NCBI RefSeq assembly: GCF_022662305.1
Contig: NZ_JAKNQH010000001.1
Span: forward strand, 806,001 to 870,000
Direction: 5' to 3'
DNA from: Sphingomonas sp. BAUL-RG-20F-R05-02
Lineage (GTDB): Bacteria; Pseudomonadota; Alphaproteobacteria; Sphingomonadales; Sphingomonadaceae
DNA length: 64,000 bases
This document shows positions 10,315 through 18,067 of the stretch, piece after piece (position 1 is the first letter of the stretch; every line of letters starts with the position of its first letter). Under the pieces are notes generated by a model. The model did no database searches. It was given only the letters and a program-made list of their open reading frames with translations, and was not told where the DNA came from. The translations under genes and the position numbers were made by a program.

Positions 10315-11257
10315 GCCAGTACAGCACGCTGCACACTACCACGATGATGACGAGCGTCAGCGGATAGCCATATTCCCACTTCAGCTCGGGCATATGTTCG
10401 AAGTTCATGCCGTAGATGCCGGCGATCGCGGTCGGCACCGCCAGGATCGCCGCCCAGGCGGCAAGCTGTCGGGTGATATCGCCGGTACGCTGCCCCTCCA
10501 GCAGATTGCTGATCTCGAACACCGACGTCAGCACGTCCCGCAAGCCGTCGACCATCGATTGTACGCGCCGAATATGGTCGAGGACGTCGCTGAAATACGG
10601 CCGCGCCTCCGGGTCGATGCACGGCAGCTCGAGCCGCACGAACTTGCCCGCCACCTCGCCCATCGGCACAAGCACGCGCTGGAACCGCATCAGTTCACGG
10701 CGCAGCGCGAAGATGCGCGCCACCTCGCCGCGATTCAGGAACGTATCGAGCGCGCGCCGCTCCATTGCGATCACATCCTCCTCGATCGTTTCGACGATGG
10801 GCAGATAGCCGTCCGCAATGAAATCAAGGATCGCGTGCAGCACGTAGTCGACACCCTGCGCAAGAAGGGTCGGCGCTTTTTCGAGATTGTCGCGCAGGCT
10901 GACATGCTTGCGCGGCGACCCGTGTCGGACGCTGATGATATGGCTGTGCCCGACGAAAATTGACGTTTCACCGTAGATGATCTTGTCACCCTCAAGGTGC
11001 GCGGTGCGCGCCACCACGAACACCTGATCGCCATAGACGTCGACCTTGGGCAACTGATCCGCCTTCAGCGCGTCCTCGATCGCGAGCGGGTGAAGATCAT
11101 ACGTTTTTTGCAGACGCCGCAGTTCCGCCTCGTCCGGGTCTGCGATCCCGATCCAAACGAATTCGGATTTGTCGTGCGCGCAGTCGACCTTTTCTTCGAT
11201 GTCGATCTCCCGCACCCGCGCCCCGTGGCGGTACAAATAGGCGGCAATCACGCTCAT
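10289..11257 (-). CDS. corA: CorA-family magnesium/cobalt channel
   Basis: Pentameric inner-membrane channel for Mg2+ (and Co2+ or Ni2+). The large N-terminal cytoplasmic domain is followed by two C-terminal membrane helices. The selectivity signature YGMNF closes the first helix, and the loop MPELKWEYGYP follows it. I chose ATG 11257 (MSVIAAYLY), which has AAGGG 9 bases upstream, over the in-frame TTG at 11263. Length is 322 aa, normal. The short tail FKRLNWL resembles the usual basic CorA end. I see no Mg-sensing leader in the short upstream gap. Confidence 0.93.
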   Translation of the reverse strand: MSVIAAYLYRHGARVREIDIEEKVDCAHDKSEFVWIGIADPDEAELRRLQKTYDLHPLAIEDALKADQLPKVDVYGDQVFVVARTAHLEGDKIIYGETSIFVGHSHIISVRHGSPRKHVSLRDNLEKAPTLLAQGVDYVLHAILDFIADGYLPIVETIEEDVIAMERRALDTFLNRGEVARIFALRRELMRFQRVLVPMGEVAGKFVRLELPCIDPEARPYFSDVLDHIRRVQSMVDGLRDVLTSVFEISNLLEGQRTGDITRQLAAWAAILAVPTAIAGIYGMNFEHMPELKWEYGYPLTLVIIVVVCSVLYWRFKRLNWL

Positions 11258-11369
11258 CGGCAAAGCCCTTGGTAGTCCAGTATGGCGCGCGGTAGCAGAC
11301 CGTTAGCGTGCCGTCAGCGTCTTCGCGCAAAACATCGACGCGGACGTCAGGTTGCGGCATAGCGGCGCG

Positions 11370-12164
11370 ATGCCGCGCGAGATCACCGCTTATTCCAATC
11401 CGCTCATCAAGCGCATGCGTGCGCTTCGAGAGAAGCGCCACCGCCGCGAAGAGGGGCTGTTTCTCGCCGAGGGATTGCGCATCCTGACCGAAGCACGCGA
11501 GAGCGGCCGGTTGCCGATCTACCTGTTCTACGCTCGCGACAGTGCCGCGCATCCGCTGGTTCGCACCTTAATCGAGCAGGTCGAGGCTGCCGGTGGCGAG
11601 GCGATCGAGACGGTGGCCGACATCCTGTCGAAGCTGTCCGGCAAGGACAACCCGCAGGCGGTGGTCGGCGTGTTCGAGGAGTTCGCGCAGCCCCTTACCG
11701 CGCTCGACCGTCAAAGCTCGAGTATCTGGCTGGTAGCGGAGCGGCTGCGCGATCCCGGCAATCTCGGCACGATCCTGCGCACTGGAGACGCAGTCGGCGC
11801 GGGCGGGCTGATCCTGATCGGCGAATGCGTCGATCCGTTTTCCGTCGAGGCTGTGCGTGCCAGCATGGGGGCGTTGTTCACCGTGCCGATCGTGCAGAGC
11901 GGCTGGGACCCGTTTCTCGCCTGGCTACGCGCCGGCCCGGGGCAGCTCGTTGGGCTGAGCCTCGATACCGACCAACATTACCGAACCGCGACGTACGCGA
12001 AGCCAACATTCCTCCTCACCGGTAACGAGGCGCAAGGCATGCCGCCGGAATATGCGCAGGCGTGCGATCTGCTCGTCAAGATTCCCATGCTTGGTAAGGC
12101 GGATAGCCTGAACGCGGCGGTGGCGACCGCGGTGATGGCCTATGAAGTGTTGGCCCGCGGGTAA
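11370..12164 (+). CDS. TrmH/SpoU-family RNA 2'-O-methyltransferase
   Basis: A SAM-dependent ribose methylase with the trefoil-knot (SPOUT) fold. The N-terminal substrate-binding part (NPLIKRMRALREKRHR ... EGLRILTEA) resembles L30e-like rRNA-binding domains. The three SpoU motifs follow: motif 1 ERLRDPGNLGTILRTGDA, motif 2 LTGNEAQG, motif 3 IPMLGKADSLNAAVA. ATG 11370 gives 264 aa; an upstream in-frame TTG is unlikely. The target nucleotide (23S rRNA or tRNA) cannot be decided from sequence. The gene stands alone between corA (divergent) and a small secreted protein. Confidence 0.88.
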   Translation: MPREITAYSNPLIKRMRALREKRHRREEGLFLAEGLRILTEARESGRLPIYLFYARDSAAHPLVRTLIEQVEAAGGEAIETVADILSKLSGKDNPQAVVGVFEEFAQPLTALDRQSSSIWLVAERLRDPGNLGTILRTGDAVGAGGLILIGECVDPFSVEAVRASMGALFTVPIVQSGWDPFLAWLRAGPGQLVGLSLDTDQHYRTATYAKPTFLLTGNEAQGMPPEYAQACDLLVKIPMLGKADSLNAAVATAVMAYEVLARG

Positions 12165-12270
12165 GCGGCGCACGGCAAACCTGTACCTGACACTACAATG
12201 ACATTCAGCAACGATACGAATCGCGGTGCTTAGAACCAAGTTACTCGATGAGCTTGGAAAGGATCGTTCG

Positions 12271-12555
12271 ATGAAGAGTCTGAAAATTGCGGCCGCTGTT
12301 GGCCTGATGGTTGCTGGCGTGGGCGTCTCCACCAGCGCGGATGCGCAGCGTTACGATCATGGCGATCGGCGCGACTGGCGCGGTGGCCATCATGAAGGGC
12401 GGGACTGGCGCGATGGTCGTCGTGGCTATTACGGCCATGATCGCGGCTACGGCTATGGCCGTAGCGGCTATGGTTATAATCGCGGTTGGCACGGCCGGCG
12501 CGATTGCCGGACGACCTATCGGTATCACCGCCCCGTGACGGTCTGCTACCGCTAA
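12271..12555 (+). CDS. Small secreted Gly/Arg/Tyr-rich protein
   Basis: Begins MKSLKIAAAVG with a clear signal peptide ending near SADAQ (residue 26). The mature part of about 68 residues is made of HGD, RDW, RGG and GYG/GYGR repeats and ends in CRTTYRYHRPVTVCYR, with two cysteines that could form a disulfide. An in-frame extension to 12226 is rejected because the signal peptide would be internal. A GGAAAGGA site precedes the ATG. Similar low-complexity RcnB-like or YG-rich periplasmic proteins occur in sphingomonads, but I cannot assign a function. A strong terminator follows. Confidence 0.78.
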   Translation: MKSLKIAAAVGLMVAGVGVSTSADAQRYDHGDRRDWRGGHHEGRDWRDGRRGYYGHDRGYGYGRSGYGYNRGWHGRRDCRTTYRYHRPVTVCYR

Positions 12556-12564
12556 GAAGCACAG

Positions 12565-12590
12565 GGGGCGGCGGAGCGATCCGCCGCCCC
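12565..12590. terminator. Bidirectional terminator hairpin
   Basis: An 11-bp perfect stem (12565-12575 with 12580-12590) is closed by a GCGA tetraloop. It lies 9 bases after the small secreted gene and 7 bases before the stop of the convergent monooxygenase-like gene. The U-tract is weak on the plus strand (TTCTCT). Confidence 0.8.
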
Positions 12591-12597
12591 TTCTCTG

Positions 12598-14001
12598 TCA
12601 GTCGCCGGTCAGGATGCGATCGACCAGTTCCTTCACCGTCGGCACGAAGCCGTTCGAGTAGAATGGGTCACGCTTGAACTGATAGGCTCCATGCCCGGCG
12701 AACATTAAATTCTGTTCGACGTCGCCGCCATGCGCGATATCCTGCAAAGTCTTCTGGATGCAGAAACTGCGCGGATCGGCCAGCCGCCCGGTCGAGTTGG
12801 TCTCGCTATCCGCCCAGGACGAGAACGAGCATTGGCTGAGGCAGCCCATGCAATCCGCCTGATCCTTGCGGATAACGCCTTTCTCTACGGGCGTCACGAA
12901 CACCAAAGTATTGTCCGGCGTCTTGAGCGCGTCGGTAAAACCTGCGCCGAACCATTCGCGCGCGCGCAGCAGATCGTTGCGCGTCACCCAGAAGTTTTTG
13001 CCCTTCACGCCGACATCAAGCTGGAACACGTGGTCGCCCGCTTCCTGCGTCGAGAAGGCGATCTGCCGGTCCGACCGTGCTTCGAGCTGGCGGAGAAACG
13101 GGTTGAGCACCGCGCTCGAATAGAAACCGGTCGGCGAAAATTTGTGCAGCAGCACCTCGCCTTCCTGGATATTGGTCAGCCGCGCCTTCCACGCCTCGGG
13201 AATCGGGCTTTCCTTGGTCAGCAGCGGTCGCGTGCCGAACTGAAACGCGATCGTGCCGAGTTCGGGATTGTCGATCCAGTCGCTCCAGTCGCGTAGGTAC
13301 CAGACGCCGCCCGCCATCACGATCGGCACTTCGTCGGAAATGCCGCCCTCGCGCATCGTGTCGCGCAGCGCTTTCACGCGCGGATAAGGATCTTCCGGCT
13401 TGCGCGGATCTTCCGCATTGGACAGGCCGTTGTGCCCGCCAGCCAGCCACGGGTCTTCGTACACCACCGCCGCCAGCCACTCGGACGCCTTGGAATAGGC
13501 GCGCTTCCACAGAGCGCGAAATGCCCGGCCCGAACTGACGATCGGCAGATAGCTGACGTCGTAGGAGGAAGCGATCTCGGACAATTTATACGGCATGCCC
13601 GCCCCGCAGGTTACGCCCGAAACGAGGCCGCGCGTGCGCTCCAGCACGCCATGCAGGATTCGCTGAGCGCCGCCCATCTCCCACAGCACGTTGATGTTGA
13701 TCGCACCCTTGCCGCCGGCGATGTCGAACGCGCGGCGCACCTGCTGTACGGCACCCTCGATCGCGAACTCGATCAGTTCCTCGTGCCGCTCGCGCCGGGT
13801 CAGCGATTTATACACTTGCGGAATGATTTTGCCGTCGGGATCGTAGCTGTCGGCGTTGACCGCCGACACGGTACCGATCCCGCCTGCCGCCGCCCAGGCG
13901 CCCGCGCTCGCGTGATTGGTCGCGGCGACGCCTTTTCCGCCCTCCACCAACGGCCAGACCTCGCGGCCGTTGTACATGATGGGCTTCAAACCTTTGAACA
14001 C
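12598..14001 (-). CDS. Flavin-dependent nitronate monooxygenase-like oxidoreductase
   Basis: An FMN TIM-barrel protein of the nitronate monooxygenase/2-nitropropane dioxygenase superfamily. Supporting segments are GGKGVAATNHASAGAWAAAGG near the N-terminus, SGVTCGAGMP and IVMAGGVW, where FMN would bind. The 467 aa length exceeds typical NMOs because of a C-terminal region with a CMGCLSQC cysteine cluster and a further Cys in SFCIQKTL, a possible metal or iron-sulfur site. GTG 14001 (VFKGLKP) is preferred, with GGGAGA upstream; a TTG at 14025 is possible. The physiological substrate is unknown. Transcription converges on the small secreted gene. Confidence 0.8.
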   Translation of the reverse strand: MFKGLKPIMYNGREVWPLVEGGKGVAATNHASAGAWAAAGGIGTVSAVNADSYDPDGKIIPQVYKSLTRRERHEELIEFAIEGAVQQVRRAFDIAGGKGAININVLWEMGGAQRILHGVLERTRGLVSGVTCGAGMPYKLSEIASSYDVSYLPIVSSGRAFRALWKRAYSKASEWLAAVVYEDPWLAGGHNGLSNAEDPRKPEDPYPRVKALRDTMREGGISDEVPIVMAGGVWYLRDWSDWIDNPELGTIAFQFGTRPLLTKESPIPEAWKARLTNIQEGEVLLHKFSPTGFYSSAVLNPFLRQLEARSDRQIAFSTQEAGDHVFQLDVGVKGKNFWVTRNDLLRAREWFGAGFTDALKTPDNTLVFVTPVEKGVIRKDQADCMGCLSQCSFSSWADSETNSTGRLADPRSFCIQKTLQDIAHGGDVEQNLMFAGHGAYQFKRDPFYSNGFVPTVKELVDRILTGD

Positions 14002-14070
14002 CGAACTCTCCCGGAAACAACTCAAACCGTCCTATAGCGGATCATCAACGCTTGACGAGAGGCTTGCGGC

Positions 14071-15207
14071 TCACCCCAAGGCGCCGGGCCGACCCATTGC
14101 CCCGGAATAGAGCGCGGCGTAGCGCGCGATCATCACCGCCTCGTCATATTCGGCGACCGCTTTCATGCGGTTCTGCTCGCCCAGCCAGATCCGCGCTGCC
14201 GCGTCCGCCCCCGCGATCGACTGCAACGCGTCGCGGATACGCACTTCATCCGAGGCGTGCTGGATGTACGGCAGGTTTGACGGTGCGACCATGTCGAGAA
14301 TGTCGCCGACCGGCGGCGCGACGATCGGCAAACCCGCCGCCATGCCCTCCAGGATCGATATCGGAAACTGCTCGCTGCGGGATGATAAGGCCATGATATC
14401 GAACAGCCCGACATAGCGGTGCGGCTCGGGCAGGAAGCCCGGCATCACCAACTGGTCCGCCAGCCCCATCGCCTCGGCCGTGTCGAGGATTGCCTGCCGC
14501 TCCGGCCCCTCGCCCACCACCACCAGTCGCGCGCGCGACGCCATGCCGCCGACCGCGCGCACCAGCAGGGGCAGGTTCTTCACCGCGCGGAGCCCGGCGA
14601 GCGTGCCGATCACGATCTCGCCCGGTTTGCGGCGGAAACCGGGGATCGCGTTCGGTGCTGGCGCTACCGCGTAGCGGGCGGTGGCGATGCCGTTAGCGAT
14701 CCGGTGAACGCGCGTCTCCGGCTGCTTCCATGTCTTTCGCGCGATCGTCTCAAGCGTCTTCGACGGTACCACCAGCGCGTATGCGGCGCCGAGCGCGATG
14801 CGGCGGTATAGATTGCGCTGCGGCTTCAGGCCTTCCGCTTCATCCTCGTTGAAACCGTCCTCGTGGTGAACGACCGGCGGACCTTTCGATCCCACCACCC
14901 GCCGCGCCATCACCCCGTCAATGCCGCCCCAATTATAGGTCAGAACGAGATCGAAGCGTCGCATGAATCGCGCGATCTCTTCATAACGCTTTACCGATGG
15001 CCGGCCGGTCAACGGCGGCGCGGCTTGCGCGAGTTCATAGGAGATGCCCGGCGCAATCGCGTCGCGCGCGCCATATTGGTCTGGCATCGCCGAGACGATA
15101 GTGTGCCGCGCCCGCTCTCCGAACGCGTTCATCAGCCGGACGGCGCGCGCCTCCTTGCCGCCGAGGCTAAAGCTGGAATGGAGATGGAGGATATGGACCG
15201 CAGGCAT
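14071..15207 (-). CDS. GT4-family glycosyltransferase
   Basis: A GT-B retaining glycosyltransferase of 378 aa. The N-terminal glycine-containing loop SFSLGGKEAR and the C-terminal donor site SRSEQFPISILEGMAAGLP (EX7E-type motif) are typical. VVGEGPER and GTLAGLRAVKN complete the family pattern. It is cytoplasmic or membrane-associated, with no signal peptide. It is last in a minus-strand group after an alpha/beta hydrolase, an SDR and a GH130 phosphorylase, with a 41-base gap from the latter. The pairing suggests work on a mannose-type oligosaccharide or surface glycan; donor and acceptor cannot be predicted. Confidence 0.85.
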   Translation of the reverse strand: MPAVHILHLHSSFSLGGKEARAVRLMNAFGERARHTIVSAMPDQYGARDAIAPGISYELAQAAPPLTGRPSVKRYEEIARFMRRFDLVLTYNWGGIDGVMARRVVGSKGPPVVHHEDGFNEDEAEGLKPQRNLYRRIALGAAYALVVPSKTLETIARKTWKQPETRVHRIANGIATARYAVAPAPNAIPGFRRKPGEIVIGTLAGLRAVKNLPLLVRAVGGMASRARLVVVGEGPERQAILDTAEAMGLADQLVMPGFLPEPHRYVGLFDIMALSSRSEQFPISILEGMAAGLPIVAPPVGDILDMVAPSNLPYIQHASDEVRIRDALQSIAGADAAARIWLGEQNRMKAVAEYDEAVMIARYAALYSGAMGRPGALG

Positions 15208-15248
15208 CGCGAAGCCTCCTGCCCGCTTTCTCTCTCGGCTTTCAAGGC

Positions 15249-16361
15249 TCAGGCGGAAAAAACGGCCTTATCGACATGCGTGATGCGGCAGGCGAGATCC
15301 GCCTCACCGCTCGCCACGACATAGTGATCGCCCGCGTCGGCGATGCCGGTCGTGAACACCACATCGTTAAGGTACATCAGATCCTTGATCGGCTCGGTCA
15401 GTTCGGGGGATGCCTCCAGCAGCGGCGTGTCGCTGGTCGCCACCACTACGGAGGGATCGTCACGGTCTAGCACCGACCAATAGGTGCGATAGATGCCCAC
15501 CACCCCAGACGGCTCTACCCCATGCCAGAGGGTCAGCCAGCCACGATCGGTCAGCACCGGCGGCGCGCCGCCCCCCATCCGCGCGGTCGCGAGCGTCTTG
15601 GCATGCGGACGGATGCCGGGTTTGTCGTACGGCTTCCAGTGCAGTGCGTCGGGTGACGACGCGAGATTGATCGACGGTCCTGCCCGCCACTCGCTGCCGG
15701 GAGGATAGGCGAAGTAGAGGTCACCCAACGGCCGGGTCTGCGCGAAATACTTGCCGACGATCTGCCCTTCGAAGATGAGCATGTCCTTGTTCTGGTGATC
15801 GAGCACGATCCCCTCCAGCCGCCAGTCGAGCGCATTGTCCGACGTATACAGCGTGGTCGAATGTCGCTCCGGGCTGACCGAACAGGTCGTCATCAGATAC
15901 CGATCGCCGACCCGGCTGATCCGCGCATCCTCCACCCCGTAGCATTGGTACGATGCGCGCGGCACGATGGCGCGGTTATAATGCACGTCCACGACCTCGG
16001 TACCATCCGCGGACAGCTCGACCGGCAGCAACCAGGAAAGCGAGGTCAGCGCCATGACCTTCCACCCGCCGCCGCGCATCATGAACTTGCGCGGGTCGGC
16101 GGTATCGACATAGTCGATCGGCCAGGCGTCGAGCACGTAAGCGCCCTCGTCCCAGCGGATCGCATGGATATGTTGATCGACGATCGGCCGCTTCAACGCC
16201 TCCGCCACCCGCACCATCAACAGCAGATTGCCGTTTCGAAGCCGCGTCATGCCGGGGTTGAACGCGCCCAGCACATAGGTTTCCGCATCGACCTTCCCCG
16301 CCAGTGGAGACCGCACGAGATCCACGTCGCGCGGGTCGAAGACGATCTGGTCGAACGCCAC
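15249..16361 (-). CDS. GH130-family glycoside phosphorylase-like protein
   Basis: A five-bladed beta-propeller of the GH130 family, whose characterised members phosphorolyse beta-mannosidic links to give alpha-mannose 1-phosphate. Support: NPGMTRLRNGNLLLMVRV, YGVEDARISRVGDRYLMT with the general-acid Asp, and ARMGGGAPPVLTDRGWLTLWHG. Length is 370 aa, and there is no signal peptide, so action is cytoplasmic. It follows the SDR with a 4-base gap, so the two are co-transcribed. A strict phosphorylase needs basic phosphate-binding residues, which I cannot verify by alignment; some members are hydrolases. Confidence 0.85.
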   Translation of the reverse strand: MAFDQIVFDPRDVDLVRSPLAGKVDAETYVLGAFNPGMTRLRNGNLLLMVRVAEALKRPIVDQHIHAIRWDEGAYVLDAWPIDYVDTADPRKFMMRGGGWKVMALTSLSWLLPVELSADGTEVVDVHYNRAIVPRASYQCYGVEDARISRVGDRYLMTTCSVSPERHSTTLYTSDNALDWRLEGIVLDHQNKDMLIFEGQIVGKYFAQTRPLGDLYFAYPPGSEWRAGPSINLASSPDALHWKPYDKPGIRPHAKTLATARMGGGAPPVLTDRGWLTLWHGVEPSGVVGIYRTYWSVLDRDDPSVVVATSDTPLLEASPELTEPIKDLMYLNDVVFTTGIADAGDHYVVASGEADLACRITHVDKAVFSA

Positions 16362-16365
16362 CCGC

Positions 16366-17124
16366 TTACTCCTCGCTGATGCACGGGGCGACGACGACGG
16401 TCTGCACCACCGCCCGGCGCGGCTGCGTCAATGCGTAATGCACCGCAACCGCGATATCCTCGGACCGGAGCATCTTGTCCTTACGCACCATCTCCTTCTG
16501 CGCGTCGGCATCCTTGTCGGGGTAGTGCATGTCGGATTGGGTCAGCGCCGGCTCGACCAGCGTGACGCGAATGTTTTTGGGGCCCAGTTCCCTTCGAAGC
16601 GCTTCGGCAAACCCGGCGATGCCCGCCTTGATGCCGGCGTACACCGTCGAACCCGGGCCGAGGATGTGCGAGGAAACCGAACCGATCAGCACGATGTCAC
16701 CACCCGCTTCGCCGATCGCCTCGACTGCGGCATGCGCGCTGGTAAGGTATGCCGTAAAATTGGTGGCGATCGCGTAGCGCAAGTCGCTGTCGCTCATGTC
16801 CGACAGGCCCTCCGCCGGGATCGCCGCGTTGATCACCGCGACGTCTAGTCCGCCGAGCCATTCGCTTGCCGCCTTCACGTAACGCTCGGGCGCGCCCTGC
16901 TCCGCGAGATCGACGGTGGTGCCGGCGCCCGCGCCAACCTCGTTGAGCCGCCCAACCGCATCGGCGAGATGTTCGGGCGTGCGGCCGCAAACGTGGAGGC
17001 GCGCGCCCTCGCTCGCCAGCAGCACCGCGATGGCACGACCGATCCCGGTGGTGCCGCCGGTCACGAGGATGCGCTTGCCTGACAGGCTGGAAACGGCGGT
17101 GTGCGCGTCGGCGAGATCAAGCAT
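16366..17124 (-). CDS. Short-chain dehydrogenase/reductase
   Basis: Classical SDR of 252 aa. It has the NAD(P)-binding TGGTTGIG, then NAA for the central strand, Ser in GSVSS, and YAGIK as the catalytic Tyr-X3-Lys. The Arg after the first strand (CGRTPEH) hints at NADP preference. The first 15 residues form a short non-conserved lead. It sits between an alpha/beta hydrolase (33 bases upstream) and the GH130 gene (4 bases downstream), so it may oxidise or reduce a sugar or small carbonyl compound linked to that cluster. Substrate unknown. Confidence 0.87.
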   Translation of the reverse strand: MLDLADAHTAVSSLSGKRILVTGGTTGIGRAIAVLLASEGARLHVCGRTPEHLADAVGRLNEVGAGAGTTVDLAEQGAPERYVKAASEWLGGLDVAVINAAIPAEGLSDMSDSDLRYAIATNFTAYLTSAHAAVEAIGEAGGDIVLIGSVSSHILGPGSTVYAGIKAGIAGFAEALRRELGPKNIRVTLVEPALTQSDMHYPDKDADAQKEMVRKDKMLRSEDIAVAVHYALTQPRRAVVQTVVVAPCISEE

Positions 17125-17157
17125 GTACAGCTCCCGTAAAGTCCCGGGGAAGACGGT

Positions 17158-18030
17158 TCAGCCCGCCTCCGGTTCCCCGATGTGGGCCAGCAAACGGTCG
17201 ATCGCCGCCACCGCTTCGGGTTCGCACAGGCTCGGCGCGTGGCCCACGTTGGGCACAGTGACGAGTTCGGCCTGGTCCAGCGCCGCCACCATCCGCGCCG
17301 CCGTGCGCGCCGACAGCAGATCGGACAGGCTCCCGTGCACCACCAGCGTCGGTACGCCATGCAACCGCGCGAGCGCGCCCCACATATCCAGCCCCGCCTC
17401 GTTCCCCGGCACGCGGAACGGTTCGGCGATCTTCATGTCGTAATCGAGCACGATGCGGCCGGCACTGTTCACCCGGTACAGCCGCTTCGCCATCGCCAGC
17501 CAGTCCTCGATGGCATAAGCCGGAAACGCATCGGCGTTGGCCTCGGCGACTGCACGTGCGGCGTGCAGCCAAGTCGGCCAGCTGTTCGATTTGCCGACGT
17601 AGCCACGGATGCGCAGGATGCCCGCCGCTTCGATCTCCGGCCCCACGTCGTTGATGAGCGCCCCGGCCAACCGCTCGCGCGCCGCGCCCGCCAGCAGCAT
17701 CGTCAGGATACCGCCGAGCGAGGTTCCGAACGCAATGAAACTCTCAAGCTCCAATTCAGCGAGCAACGCTTCGATGTCCTGCACGTACGTCATCGGCACG
17801 TAGGTCATCGGGTCCTTCGCATAGGCGCTCTCGCCGCGCCCGCGCAGATCCAGCGCGATCACCCGCCAGTCGGGCGACAAGCGCATCGCGAGATCGTCGA
17901 AATCGCGCGCGTTGCGTGTCAAACCGGGGATGCAGACGATCGGGGGGCGCCCATTGCCGCCCGGATAGTCGCGATAGTGTAGCCGCAGCCCGTCGTTAGA
18001 CCACCAATAGCGGTTTTCGTATGCGGGCAT
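17158..18030 (-). CDS. Alpha/beta hydrolase
   Basis: A 290 aa alpha/beta-hydrolase. The nucleophile elbow GTSLGG carries Ser, the oxyanion region is CIPGLTRNARDF, and the catalytic His is in NVGHAPSLCEPE near the C-terminus. The acid is probably the Asp in HGSLSDLL. There is no signal peptide. ATG 18030 (MPAYENRYWW) is preferred to the in-frame ATG at 18069, which would overlap selO. It is the first gene of the minus-strand hydrolase-SDR-GH130-GT4 group and is divergent from selO by only 37 bases. An ester, lactone or C-C hydrolase role cannot be separated. Confidence 0.85.
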   Translation of the reverse strand: MPAYENRYWWSNDGLRLHYRDYPGGNGRPPIVCIPGLTRNARDFDDLAMRLSPDWRVIALDLRGRGESAYAKDPMTYVPMTYVQDIEALLAELELESFIAFGTSLGGILTMLLAGAARERLAGALINDVGPEIEAAGILRIRGYVGKSNSWPTWLHAARAVAEANADAFPAYAIEDWLAMAKRLYRVNSAGRIVLDYDMKIAEPFRVPGNEAGLDMWGALARLHGVPTLVVHGSLSDLLSARTAARMVAALDQAELVTVPNVGHAPSLCEPEAVAAIDRLLAHIGEPEAG

Positions 18031-18067
18031 GGTTGCGTCCTCGGCTGCGGCGCACCCATATCGCGGC

